Source of the DNA: Notospermus geniculatus
Lineage: Eukaryota > Nemertea > Pilidiophora > Heteronemertea > Lineidae
Length of the DNA: 64,000 nucleotides
Direction: 5' to 3'
Assembly (NCBI GenBank): GCA_002633025.1
Contig: NMRB01000006.1
Span: 119,039-183,038, forward strand
Positions 46,177 to 60,400 of this stretch are shown in pieces. Position 1 is the first letter of the stretch. Every line of letters starts with the position of its first letter. The notes under the pieces are model-generated. The model searched no databases. It saw only the letters and a program-made list of their open reading frames with translations, and had not been told where the DNA came from. The translations under genes and the position numbers were made by a program.

Positions 46177-46769
46177 AGGTTTTTTTGTTATCACCCGTAC
46201 CATTCAATTTTCATCAACACCTCATCTGAGACAAAGACATTTTCAAGCAACAGACTTCAATCACAAACATGTGTAGGGCTTGCGTCAGGCGATTGTACTA
46301 GTTACTCGTTCCATCCCTTGTGCTAAAGCATGGCGGCAGGATAAGGAACTAGTCGCTTTACACATCCGCAATTAGGCCGACTACGCTTCGTTGATGAGGC
46401 CCTGCAAAGAATCATAGCGCTCGGACTCCGTGTTTTTGTCTGTATATAGCCTACGTATACATGTACGTCAGAGATTCTTTCTAAATACATTTGCTATCAC
46501 ATTCACATTATTTTGAACATAGTATGGTACAGGACGTTAAGACAATGAACGGCGTATACAACAACACTGACTATATATACAAAGCCCTCTATCTACAAAC
46601 TGGTAGACCAAGTTTGGGTTTGACACAGGCCCGACAACGCTGGATTTCGAACCGCGAGATGTAGTTCTTGTATAAATGCGATACAGACTGGAGTAGGCAA
46701 GATGGATGACTGACATCTTAGTTTCCTTGAATATACATTACTGAGTCCTAAAATTGGCGATTACAACCA

Positions 46770-47158
46770 AGACTGGACCTTCCCCTCCTGACGTCCGTTG
46801 CAGAGTTGTCTTGCATGTGTAGATGGTGGAGGGACCGGGGAGAGACCACTACAGGGGCACATACCAGCAGACCTGCATGTGCATGTACATGTAGGCCTAT
46901 CCCGCCTGCAGTACAACCTATCGTTGGCCTTGTGATATACACTGGGTAGAGCCGGTGTTATAATATCTGCCAGTGTTTCTGTGGGTGAGTGTGTCCCCCT
47001 TTTTGTTTGGGAAACGCTGGCAGACAGATCGACGTTTCTCTGTGTGTCCTCTACTGTCAAGTCGCCGCTTATTCCGTCAGACAATAGTAGGGGAACACTC
47101 ACAGATGGGGAACACTGGCAGATGTTACACCGGACGTTAGGAAGGCGAAGGTCCAGTA
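46770..47158. mobile_element. MITE family C, copy 2, with family B nested inside
   Basis: The outer ends are AGACTGGACCTTCCCCTCCT and GGACGTTAGGAAGGCGAAGG, then TCCAGTATT, as in the copy at 44232. The interior is interrupted by a complete family B element (46952-47133) with ends CCGGTGTTATAATATCTGCC and GGCAGATGTTACACCGG. Confidence 0.85.
46952..47133. mobile_element. MITE family B, copy 2 (nested)
   Basis: Ends GCCGGTGTTA and TTACACCGG; subterminal CTGCCAGTGTTTCTGTG and GGGGAACACTGGCAG pair, and GTGTCCCC pairs with GGGGAACAC. It is inserted inside a family C element. Confidence 0.8.
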
Positions 47159-48453
47159 TTTCATGGATTATTGCACGCTCAGTCTCGACGCTGTCAAATT
47201 AATGTCTCCACTGACCAGCTGGCGGCGTTGAAGGCGTTGTCAGGGGCAGGCAAGAATGTTGTGATGGCGAATTCAACTTTCCTGGAGACTGGAAATACTG
47301 TATTGTCAGAATGCAGACGGCCCTGACCTCGTGGCGATACCCGTTATAGTGACGTCATCAAAACGTTTGATTATCCTTTGCTCTCGTAAGGTAATCCAGG
47401 AAAAGTAACTACGATAACAAGATAGTCAAGTCCGTTTCGTTCAAGGAACTTAATCGCACATATACACCTACATATACATTTTTCCAACAGGAGGCAGCAC
47501 GTGATCAGCATAAAATGATTACGTCATTCAGTCATGTGCAGCATTTCCGGGAAAATTCCTACAGTAGTAGACGCCTGTTGGTCAGTAAGGACTCCCCCTC
47601 TCACATACATTGTAAGAGTCGTCATACGATCAGCTTCCAAAAGATGGCGCGAAACACTTTTGTTGGAAATCGAAAATTGTCGTAAGTTCTCCAAGTTCAG
47701 AACTGTTCCATGGGTTGTTCAATGTGCACTTTTTCCATTTTTTATAATTGGGACATCTTAATTTTTGTGGAAAGGCGTACATCTAAAAAAAAACTTTAAT
47801 ACCGGTACGACCTTTCATAAAAAATGGCGAGAATGATTTTTCAATTCAAACAGGTGCTGCCCCCCAGCGAGTAACTGATAAAAACTCTGTGAGGATACTT
47901 AATACTGACATCCTTCGCACCGAAAGAAATATATCTATACATGACGCAGTTTTGAAGTGAGCACATCCGAACAGAGCATGCTAAACACTGCTTGAGTAGG
48001 AAAAAAATCACGGTCTTAGTCTGCCACTTATCACCATGGTTACGGGACACATTCCTCCAATCTTTGTCACTTTTTCACCTTTCTGACTGGATCCATCGCT
48101 TATTTGCTGTAAATATGCACGAAAAATTAGGTACATGTGTTTGAATACAGCCTATCCTTGTACCTTAATTTATCAGGCAGTAGACCGTATCATCGGATTT
48201 TTTTATATATGACACCGGAAACCTTTATTTCTATCCATATCTTTTTTTTTAAAACAGCGGTCATCGCTCACTGATCAACTGTAGAAAGAGACAACCCTCA
48301 GCTCATCGCTCTGTCGAGAGCAGCCCAGCAAAATAACACCACTAATTTCTTCAACACGAGCTCATCTCTTTTAAAAAGAGAATCCAAGTGTTGTGTTCGT
48401 TGCCGAACGTATCCGATTCCTGCCCGGCCGTGACGCGCACAATCACCACCATT

Positions 48454-51400
48454 TTACGCCCGAGCCCTGGCCCTCTTCCTCTTTCGCTTCCTCTTTCTTC
48501 GTCGCTGCATCCTTCTGCGCTTGCGCCGCTCCCATCTCTTCTTTGCCATGACTTCGTTCTCTTCATTATTGTACAGTTGCCGCTTCTTGGAGATATCTAA
48601 AAAGATCATTTGGGACTCTCGATTTCCCAGCGGGCTCTTTACGCGTATGATGTACGATCCGGCGTCCTTCTTTGTCGCTTGGTTGATTCGAATCCGGAAG
48701 TCCATCCAGTTAGAATAAACTTTACCCTTGTTGTGATGCGGCGAAGCGATCAGCTGGACTCGGCTGCCTGGAAATAGAAAGAAGGAAAATTTGAAGGACT
48801 TAATCATCATGGTTTTTTGTTTTATCCTGACCATATAAGTTCCCGATAAACCAAAATATCCCTAGGCCTAAATTCCGAGCAATGCATTTCTTTGCAGCAT
48901 CGACGTATAATCAGCGGAAATACCAAATATTCTTCGCTAATTGCTACGACTTACGAATGCCTTGCTTTTCTAAGTTACATAATTCAACATTACCGGTAAG
49001 TGTATTTTTCAAAAGAGATATGTGAACAAAAAGTGCCTTAAACATTTGGTACACTATGTCTCTTATTATTTTGTTTACTTTGACTTCGCTGATATATGTA
49101 CACAATCAATTTCACTCGCTCCCACAGTTTTAGACGTTTTACGGCTGTTTTTTAACAAAAAACAACCGGCTTACAAAACATATCCGTTACACGCATTCCC
49201 TTTAATTTCAGCCAGGTGTTAACGTCACATGTAAGATGCACTATATTATGTGCACTTTATGTAATCGTCAAAACGAACTGCGTATTCGAGGAAGACGATT
49301 TTTATTTTTGGTTAACTAACTGGGCAAAAAGGAAGAGCGGCAATTACTTTGAACTGGATAAATGTCAGCTGGAGTGAAGGTAAAAAGCACAATATCATCG
49401 CCCCAAGCGTGTGTTTGTTACATGCTTCCGGTGAATGGTGACCTTGATGTAAAGATTTTATTATGTTTGCCTATATTCAGTCCAAGAGGAAGGCCCACAT
49501 CATTGCACTGGACCTTGCCTCCCCTAACGTTCGACCCGATTTTTGACAGTGGGTGATTTCAAAGTTGGTTTTAACACCGGTTTTACAATGCATTAAAGCA
49601 TTGTAAAACCGGTCTTAAAACAAACTTTGAAATCACCCAGTGTACATGTACATGTACATGCACATCAAAGGCCCACGATAGGTTGCAGGTTGTATACTAC
49701 GTGAGGTATAGGCCTTTATGTAGGTCTACCGTATCTGTACATGCCCCTGTCGTGGTTCCCCGACATGTACGACCAACCTACAGCGGACTTGAGGAGGGCA
49801 AAGGGCCAGTATTATCAGCCTTTATATCATATACAAACACGTGCATCCCCTTTTTTCAAGCCCAAATCAATCAGCAGAATAAGCTACCCAATCGACGACG
49901 CGGCCAATATTCTCCGTCGATTACCTCTTGGCAGGATTACCGACTAATCGTATCACATCCAATAGCCCGCTATCGAACCAAACAATCTCACAGCAACCCT
50001 AATGTTATTCTTCGACCAAGTGTTTCAAGTGAGACGCTAACTTGATAAGATGCTAAACGTGCCTTTTTGTAATTTACATTCATGTCAATTTTACGCTCGG
50101 CTAGCCGGCTAATCGGCTCCGATGATCAGGTAGTGTCCGCGATCAATTTCAAGTCGGATTGGCTCCGGGACTGTGCTGACAGAAACGATGTTATCGTCAG
50201 GACAAACATGGAGTGTGGCTCGCAAAGCCAGCAGCACACCGGGCGATATCGCAAGCGATCTAGTCCCTCGTCGCCGATCTTCTCGCCAGCCACCGCAGAC
50301 TTTTATCCAGCGCACACTTGGCGCAACAGCCGATTTTGCTCGGTTGCAGTCTCGCCTTGTGTGCAAAACCTACCAGCAGTTTTATCAGTGGATCGCCACT
50401 TCCTAACAGAACTTTACCTGCCATATCCCGAACAGGAAGGGCTGGCACATACATGTAGGGATGCATGAAACACGAAGTGATGCCGAAATGCGACGAGTTG
50501 CAGTTTGTAGGATCTTGCTAATGTATGCATGTAAATGTACATTTACATGTAGCAAAGAAGGATGTACATATGAGATCCATAAGAAGCCATTTCCTGTCTT
50601 GTTCATGGCTAATGCATTGACATACTTGAACTACCAGTTAGAACAAATATGGTAAATTTAGCCGTTGCCATTCTACGGCTAGCGTACATGTACTAGATGT
50701 AATACTTCTTCATATAAAAGTATACAATGCTGGCACACTACCACACTCTAAACGCCGGGGAAGCACTCTCGAGACAGAACCAAGCTTCCCACCACTTTGG
50801 CTTTCAATCCAATAACAGTCGCGCCATTCGCTCAACGATCGGGGCTATTAGAAGAGAACCGATGGCATACGGATGAAAATCCAATTTCACCAGTCTGATC
50901 CTTCAAGAGAAATTCTTCTCAACATTAAACGAAAGTGAGTTATTCGTGAAAATGATGGAGAACGGAGGTGGGAATTTTAAGAATCTAATTTCGAAATGCT
51001 ATTTTCTCATCTTGAATATCGGTGACATCAGGTTGTTAATCTGGGTCGTTGGCATTAACTCTTCCTGTCCCATTCTCGTCCCCAGAGGTGAATTACGCAC
51101 GCTTTCACCTCTGCCGCCAACCGACGTACATCTCGCGTACAAATATTGTCGAATGCATTGCGGGATGCATATGGTACACGGGCGATTACGATGTAAAATA
51201 CATCCTTGCTTATATTTCAGCAGTTTTGGCCAATGTTGTCTTTTTCAATGTGTTTTACAACCGAGGGCTGCCTTTAATCCTGTCAGCCTGTTATAAGCAT
51301 TTACGTATCTCAGAAAAGTGTTTTTGCAAGAATGTTGCAGAGCATGTCGAAAGTTAGTGCTGGAGGTAGTATCGGAGCGACCGAGTGGACTCACCGAGTA

Positions 51401-54400
51401 ACCGGAGCAGGCTAGATTGTTCCAGTCTCAGAGGTCTTTGGCGTTATCAACCCTTCCTGTCCCACATACATGTACAGATCGTACAACGCGTTGGAATTAT
51501 TAACCCTTTTTGTCGTACAATTCTTCATGCATAACACAGTGCACGGGCAAAGAACAGTGTTAATTCGTATGCGTAGTACATATTACAGCCCAGGCACGCC
51601 TGCCGAATGCCTTATAGATGAATTTCGCTAGCAGCCATCTTGCCAAAATTAGATCATCGTCATGGGGATTTTCTTCCAGAGTGACAGATGATTGGTTCTC
51701 CCGTTCTCCAGTGGGGCAATCCCCATGACGATGACCTAATTTATGGCACGATGGCTGCTAGCGAAACTCAAGCATAACACCTGAAGGGTTAAAATGCCAA
51801 CACGCATGACACCATCCTCGGGCGATGCAACCACGTAAATCCAAGACTTATCTTCGGCCAAGATGACAAGAAAAAGGGGATCAGCAGATAAGAACCGACA
51901 TAGCCATCGTTTTGAACGGGACGAGCTTTGCCAATTTTTTCCACCAACGCCAAATCCTCGAGAATTGATGGCGTCTCACTTTGTGAATAGGAGTGAGGCG
52001 GTGGGTATGGGGTTGACTATGGCGCAGTAAGCTAGGACTAGCTGACTCCTTGGCTGGTATTCATAAAAGTTAGCAAATGCTTTTACTTAAGATTTGCACA
52101 GCAGTGTCCAATGTAAATGTACTACAAAATTTAAAGTATTTCCTAGCTTTTATAAATATCAATCCTTGTCTTGCACATTCCCCAGTTCCGATTTACTAAC
52201 AACTCTAATAGGCTATGTACTTCAAACACATACATGTAAAATGTACCTGGATTCGAACCCGGTAAAATGTATATGAACATCAAATGCATTAATCTGTATA
52301 TCAAGACCGTAGACCTGCTGTCATTTCCATGTTGACCGTAGAACAGTCATGACAGTAGGCTTACCAATCAATCTAGTACATCAGTAATTTAGGAGAGAGG
52401 CCTATCAGCCAATCTAGAAGACCATTATTTCCACTTAGGACATTTTTTTGCCAGCCGATTGAGTACATGACGTAGTATACCGGCATTTCCACCAGCCGAT
52501 CGAGTAAATGACGTAGTATACCGGCATTTCCACTTCAGACGTTGAACAGTGCCAGTCAACCTTGTCGACCCGTTGCTGACGGCCAGATGTGATCCAGACC
52601 CCTCTCCCATTGAAGGCTGTTGAGTAAAATTTCCACTTCAAAGAGTGAACTCTGATTTAAGTTCAAGTTCACTTTATCGTCCCTGAGGGCTACTTTGAGC
52701 ATCTGGCACAAAGGACTTCTATAAAACCAGCCCCAGAAGGTAAAAATCTAATGTACATTTAGCCTGAATATGTCGCCTTCGATGTTCCAGACTACACCCC
52801 AAATCCCCAACGGTCTGCACGACAAAAGCAGACGTTAAGAGCCACTCAGAGCGTCAGGGGAAGATCAAAGTGAAGGAGTCCTCAGTCACGACATACGTTC
52901 GTATATGCATGGCTCATCAAATTTTGGGGAACGAAACGAAACGATTGCCGATGAAGTTTCATACGTCACAATTTGCCCTGCAGTTTTTTTATTCTTTAAA
53001 TGTACTTCTCGCTGTTGGTATTGTCTAAATCGCAACATACGACAGCATATCGTGGTTTAGGTTATATTGAAAAAAAGATGCATTGCATCCGTTTGAAGAT
53101 TCCACGACAAGATCCGTGACNTTTCAATCCAATAACAGTCGCGCCATTCGCTCAACGATCGGGGCTATTAGAAGAGAACCGATGGCATACGGATGAAAAT
53201 CCAATTTCACCAGTCTGATCCTTCAAGAGAAATTCTTCTCAACATTAAACGAAAGTGAGTTATTCGTGAAAATGATGGAGAACGGAGGTGGGAATTTTAA
53301 GAATCTAATTTCGAAATGCTATTTTCTCATCTTGAATATCGGTGACATCAGGTTGTTAATCTGGGTCGTTGGCATTAACTCTTCCTGTCCCATTCTCGTC
53401 CCCAGAGGTGAATTACGCACGCTTTCACCTCTGCCGCCAACCGACGTACATCTCGCGTACAAATATTGTCGAATGCATTGCGGGATGCATATGGTACACG
53501 GGCGATTACGATGTAAAATACATCCTTGCTTATATTTCAGCAGTTTTGGCCAATGTTGTCTTTTTCAATGTGTTTTACAACCGAGGGCTGCCTTTAATCC
53601 TGTCAGCCTGTTATAAGCATTTACGTATCTCAGAAAAGTGTTTTTGCAAGAATGTTGCAGAGCATGTCGAAAGTTAGTGCTGGAGGTAGTATCGGAGCGA
53701 CCGAGTGGACTCACCGAGTAACCGGAGCAGGCTAGATTGTTCCAGTCTCAGAGGTCTTTGGCGTTATCAACCCTTCCTGTCCCACATACATGTACAGATC
53801 GTACAACGCGTTGGAATTATTAACCCTTTTTGTCGTACAATTCTTCATGCATAACACAGTGCACGGGCAAAGAACAGTGTTAATTCGTATGCGTAGTACA
53901 TATTACAGCCCAGGCACGCCTGCCGAATGCCTTATAGATGAATTTCGCTAGCAGCCATCTTGCCAAAATTAGATCATCGTCATGGGGATTTTCTTCCAGA
54001 GTGACAGATGATTGGTTCTCCCGTTCTCCAGTGGGGCAATCCCCATGACGATGACCTAATTCATGGCACGATGGCTGCTAGCGAAACTCAAGCATAACAC
54101 CTGAAGGGTTAAAATGCCAACACGCATGACACCATCCTCGGGCGATGCAACCACGTAAATCCAAGACTTATCTTCGGCCAAGATGACAAGAAAAAGGGGA
54201 TCAGCAGATAAGAACCGACATAGCCATCGTTTTGAACGGGACGAGCTTTGCCAATTTTTTCCACCAACGCCAAATCCTCGAGAATTGATGGCGTCTCACT
54301 TTGTGAATAGGAGTGAGGCGGTGGGTATGGGGTTGACTATGGCGCAGTAAGCTAGGACTAGCTGACTCCTTGGCTGGTATTCATAAAAGTTAGCAAATGC

Positions 54401-57400
54401 TTTTACTTAAGATTTGCACAGCAGTGTCCAATGTAAATGTACTACAAAATTTAAAGTATTTCCTAGCTTTTATAAATATCAATCCTTGTCTTGCACATTC
54501 CCCAGTTCCGATTTACTAACAACTCTAATAGGCTATGTACTTCAAACACATACATGTAAAATGTACCTGGATTCGAACCCGGTAAAATGTATATGAACAT
54601 CAAATGCATTAATCTGTATATCAAGACCGTAGACCTGCTGTCATTTCCATGTTGACCGTAGAACAGTCATGACAGTAGGCTTACCAATCAATCTGGAACA
54701 TCAGTAATTTAGGAGAGAGGCCTATCAGCCAATCTAGAAGACCATTATTTCCACTTAGGACATTTTTTGCCAGCCGATCGAGTACATGACGTAGTATACC
54801 GACACATTCCCACTTCAGGATGTTGAATAGTGCCACTGCCAGTCATCCTTGTTGACCGTTGCTCACTGTCAGATGGGGCATGTGATCTAGACCTCGCCAA
54901 TGACCCCTCTCCCATTGAAGGCCGTTGAGTAAAATTCCCACTTCAAAGAGTGAACTCTGGTTAGTTCAAGTTCACTTTATCGCCCCTGAGGGCTACTTTG
55001 AGCCATCCGGCACTAAGGCACAAAGGACTTCAATAAAATCAGCCCCAGAAGGTAAAAATCTGATGTACATTTAGCCTGAATATGTCGCCTTCGATGTTCT
55101 AGACTACACCCCAAATCCCCAACGGTCTGCACGACAAAAGCAGACGTTAAGAGCCACTCAGAGCGTCAGGGGAAGATCAAAGTGAAGGAGTCCTCAGTCA
55201 CGACATACGTTCGTATATGCATGGCTCATCAAATTTTGGGGAACGAAACGAAACGATTGCCGATGAAGTTTCATACGTCACAATTTGCCCTACTGATTTA
55301 TTATTCTTTCAATGTACTTTTCGCTGTTGGTATTGTCTACATGTCTAAAGCGGGTGATCCACTGTTGCGATTTTGGCTTGAGACGGGGTTGCGTTCCCTT
55401 GCGGTTACCTTATATGGCAATCGGAAGTCCTTATAAGGTAATCGCAAGGGAACGCAACCCCGTCTCAAGCCAAAATCGCAACAGTGGATCACCCGCTTTA
55501 CTCGCAACATACGTCAGCATATCGCGTCAGCATATCGTACTTTAGGTTATATTGAAAAAAAGATGCACTGCATCCGTTTGAAGATTCCACGACGAGATCC
55601 AAGACAGCCTAAGTATCTTATTCTCAACCGAGCCATCGCGCGGACCAACCTCAAAAGCAGGCAACGACTTTTGATCGTCTAGTATCCGTATAATTCACGG
55701 GGTACCTCTGTCAAGAAGTCACGATAGCACACAATCCTGGTTCTATCAAATTATCGAGTGCCAATAGAAGTTGAAATGGCCTACCATTACTCAGCTCTAG
55801 CGTGCCCATTATTGGTAAAGGCTGACAGGTACGGCGACTTTTCATTGAATTTATGACGTTTTTCTTTGCCAAGGTGTGACGGTGTTCCCGACGTATTGCT
55901 GCGTTTGGTTCGACAATTTGAATGCGTGCTCAGGTATGCACGTTACCGCATTCAATATGTGTGAAATAGGAAGTTGTCGAATTTTGTGGCAACCTGTGCG
56001 ATTTTACAGATGTTGGAGAAAAACTGTTTTTTTTATTATGAAATTATTCTAAAGTTGGTCTGTAATTTATTCTTGCTGCACTGTACTTCGTATCCTTATG
56101 CAGCATAGGTATTCCCCGAAAGGTTCCGCTCTAAATTCTGAACCAATATTTCTCTAGCCTACCCTAGTGTCATATTTTCATTTTTTGGCGTTTAGCAGTC
56201 CGTAGATAGCATACAACTGATCAAAATCGTCATTAGTGAAAATTCTCCGACACGACGTTTACATGCCAAGAGATTCGGTGGTTATTCCCAGCGGGGGCAT
56301 CGGAGATGATTTAATTTGTTCGTCTCTACCTGATTTGACTAGCGATTCAACACTTAGGCTGCTGGTATTTTCTACATAAATACTAAATATCCTATGAGAA
56401 TCAGACAGCATGGCTTATTGAAGTAACAGCTCTCTTCGACGGTACAGTGTTCCTGCTAGTACATGATAGAACAATGCCTTCAATAGGGAACCCCGATCAC
56501 GCAGACCACGCGAGAATATACGCGTGGTTTTGAACTGATAGTACACCAATGCCACCTATTATTCATGACGATTCAAGGTGTGATTGGCCGTGCTTGGTGA
56601 ACCGCATCTCTCGAACAATGGGCCTAGGTCAACGCTAGGTGTCTCATCTGCTCTATCAGTAGTCATCACGTGACCAATTGGCGCTCCCCATTGNNNNNNN
56701 NNNNNNNNNNNNNNNNNNNNNNNNNNNNNNNNNNNNNNNNNNNNNNNNNNNNNNNNNNNNNNNNNNNNNNNNNNNNNNNTGAAAAGAAACTAGGTTTATT
56801 TAAAAGAAACCTGGTTTATTTGAAATATTGAACAAACGGCGTGCCATAGTAGTGGCCATTCATTGTCCAAGCATGATATAACACTACCAAACGCATCATC
56901 TCAGACAATTAGTTTACCTAAACCTTTGTGGCCATGGCAGCTTGATCAACTAAGGCCAGGTTCACACTGCGAGCGAAACGGCGAAGCGAAGCGATGTGGT
57001 GAAAAGATCTGGGAGCATGACAATGGCCTGTAACGCTACAGGACAATGGAAATTCGCTTCGCTTCGCCATTTCGCTCGCAGTGTGTTCCTACCCTTAGCA
57101 TGCCAGTGGCCATTGAATGGCATTAAGCTTCTGACGTCATATGGTGAGAACTGTTACATCACCATCTTTCCTGGAAGGGTCTATAACTTTTATCACTGGT
57201 GGGCAGAGCTACCTTACCCAATTTTACTTTCTGCCAGTTATGGAATACATCAATTGATTTGACCTTGCCCAATACCTCACAATATAATTCTGAAAAGAAG
57301 GAGTAAAACAATAGGTATTAGAATATACATGGGGGGAGTAGTTTCTCCAAACCAAACCTGATTCTTCCACAAGCGTCTTGTCCCCTAGGGCCTGGGGATG

Positions 57401-60400
57401 TTCTGTCTATTGTTTTATACTTTATGTTGACAACAACAACAAGTGTGTTGTTATGTCTGTTGCTCTGTCTATACTAATGTTGTTATTTTTCAAATCTGCG
57501 CTGAAGTTACATGTAGGTACAGAAGTTAGCTTACAGGTAGGCCTGGGCCAACGAACGAGTTTGAGCGACTGATTTTGCCAACTGCACATAAAGCAAAGGG
57601 CGGACGTTTCACACGTTTTTATCCACACGAGTATTTTTTGTCTTTTGGTTTTTCATCGATTTTGTAATGACTTTTAAGGGTAGTGTATATCGTTACATAC
57701 CAATATAGTCCATAGGAACCCCTGTCCATTTCCGTGTTATGGCATTTTTACATCTCCAGAGCATAACATCCGTGTGGTACATCTCAAGGTATCGCATGAC
57801 GTCCTGTAACGATTGAGAAAAAACAACCTGTTTTAGAGCAGGGCCCATAATATGTATGTATAATGTACATGTACATGTAGCTGGCCACCATCTTTGTTGG
57901 AAAGGCCTATAAATGCCTATAGTACACTGTTCAACCGTAATCACTGTTGATGAAATCAAGTTGTACCGTACCGCCAACATACTCTAAACTCCCACTTACC
58001 AGTCCCATTCTCGAACTCGGAAAAAATGACCAAATCCGAAGTTGAAGATATCGCACGCTGTCATTCTTTGCCAGGCCCGGGAGTGGGACAAGTAAGTGGA
58101 CAGGAAGTTACTGTTTCTGACCATACCCCCACCTCATTATCTTCAACTTAGGATTTAGTCATTTTTCCCCAGTTCAGGAATGGGACAGGTAAGTGGGAGT
58201 TTAGAGTAGGAAGACGGCATTGGCGAATACTCCCTATATTTCAAGGCCCTGTTTTACTTTTTTGCATCGACGGCAATGGCTCTTGGTTCTCGTTTCAAAT
58301 ATCCTCCACTGAGCAACGAATTCATGGACATTTTCCTGACGCGAACGATGATCCCTCGAAACGGGCGTTTGGTGCATAACTTATGGTATTGAAGTGTGGT
58401 CAGATAAGGACTTAGAATTGCCACTGTAGCCGACGGTTACCACTTCGGGCTTATTATCTCTCATCACATCGTCAACAACAGGGATGAGACAGATTTCCTC
58501 GCCCGGGGGTAGAGCAGATGAACTTTGCTCGACTAATAGAATTAGGCTGGGCAATCTCAGTCGCCGATATCAGAAATTGGTCTGGCATGTCTGGGGAGTT
58601 GTTGGGTTAATTACCCGTAGTTTTCACGGTTTGCTGGCGTGGTGCACTTGCATTTCACCACGAGGTGGTGTATTCATAAAGAAGAAATGCTGACTTTCCC
58701 TGTGCTTAAGGCCCCAAAGGGTATTTAACAAAAGACAGTAGATTACGTGTAATCGCTTCATTGCAAACTTTATAATACGAAATTCACCTGTGATATTCGG
58801 CAAGCTTAGCCTGAAATTGACATTGATCATGGCCACGTCGCTCCTGAAACAATTTCGATCGGCGTTCCCCGGGCGGGTTCACTCGGATACGAATCGGCGG
58901 CTCATCGGGGCTTAATCACGGGGAAATGCTCAATCACGACAACCTGGCCCCAGGCGTATAATTCACACGACGACTCGGCGAGGAGATTTCAATATTGCAG
59001 AACTGTCGCGGGGTTGAGGTCACCCTTGGGACCCATACAAACCTAATCGAGGTGACAACGGTGATTTACTATCGGGAATTTTTTATGGATTTATTTGCTA
59101 CTACAAAAACGTCACGGCACTATAACCAGCAAGTGCAGTGCACCATTTACGCTGCTGCATCGTTGTTTTGACCTGTTGCTCACGTGTAGGAATTGCAAGC
59201 TATTGCATTTAAAATAAGGAGGTTCACCATTGGTGACATATAAAGTTTTGTTGAATTCCGAATTTTTTTACTCCCTGTGGAAGAGGACATTGCAAGGAGA
59301 AAATGCAATGTTCACAAATTTTCGCCACCAGACGGCTCTCCGCGTCTGTCTTAGTCTCGGTCACCCAGCCGCTGTTCCGACCCTGGGAAGCCGATACGTT
59401 TGTGTAGCAGTACTGCAGAACAAAACGGCTGGCTGAGCGAGACTGCGTCCGTCTGGCCTAGTGCCGAGAATATGATTCTTGTCCAAAACAATAGAATTAG
59501 ATATAAAACCCTTTGCATTGACCACACTCTTTTCTATAGTGCACAAAAAACTAATTTACAAAATTATCTTGATGTCCTAAAAATCTAATTAAATAATTGC
59601 ACGTAAGTACCTAATTAGGACGCAATGAGCAAAAATTACCAAATACGTCCTTGAAACAAGTGTGAAAGACCTACGGAATACCGTAAGGTTGGCCGAAAAC
59701 TAAAACAACACGTCATTAGAGTTTCCAAAGTTTGAGTGACCCGTCTATGTCACTCGCTAATTACTTATGATGCGGAAAGATTGTGCTTTCAAAATAATGT
59801 CCCCAGAAAAGGTGAGGTATTGGAAAAGGAACCCAAAGCATTATGGTACCGGTACGTACATGCTGATTTCTTTCCGTGTCATTCTAATCCCTCCTTTATT
59901 TATACCAAATATTAAAGTGTCAGCAGTTTAAAACGGAAAATCCAATACAGAAAATAGAAACACAATGCGGTGAAATAGTGAATAACTAGTCCATATAATA
60001 AGTGAATTAAAGTCCAATAAGTACAATTGGGTCTATATGTAAACCGTTGATAACTTTAGTAATTTACTACGTGGATTTATCTTTTATTAGTAAGCAATTT
60101 ATTATCAAAACCTTTGACTGATGATTATTAGTTGTTACCAAAATGATTAACTTCTGAAAGCAGTCCTATATTCCCACAGAGACACTTGCTACGCTGAAAT
60201 TTTTCCAGTGTTACCGGAGCTATTTATCACAAACACTATATTCTCTACAGCTCATCATATAATCAGCCACCGCTGGGCAAATTGTCTATGAAGATTTCAT
60301 CAAATTAGAAACAATGCCCTGTACCACTAGGTAGTTCCCGCTGTCGCAGTGTCAAACCAAAATGATGGCCAAATTGGGCAATTAGCCCGAAATTACTGCG

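Larger units (their letters stand above)
45224..48453. other. Intergenic, repeat-rich
   Basis: Apart from the elements listed separately, this stretch holds a G homopolymer near 45352, a GTAGCTAGC-type fragment near 45435 resembling one at 12652, and scattered ACATGTACATGTA strings. No exon is supported. Confidence 0.45.
53122..55604 (+). repeat. 2.32-kb duplication, copy 2
   Basis: Repeats the segment at 50802 and carries an extra foldback of about 155 bases at 55346-55500 that copy 1 lacks. It ends near AGATTCCACGACGAGATCC, the counterpart of copy 1's last bases before the N. Confidence 0.95.

Noticed and set aside
50946-51357. Two overlapping frames, repeated identically at 53266-53677
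   Set aside because: They recur only because the whole 2.32-kb segment is duplicated; identical non-coding flanks mean the identity is not evidence of coding selection.
57001-57262. Open frame on the plus strand after the N gap
   Set aside because: It begins inside a foldback element and shows no domain or conserved splice structure.
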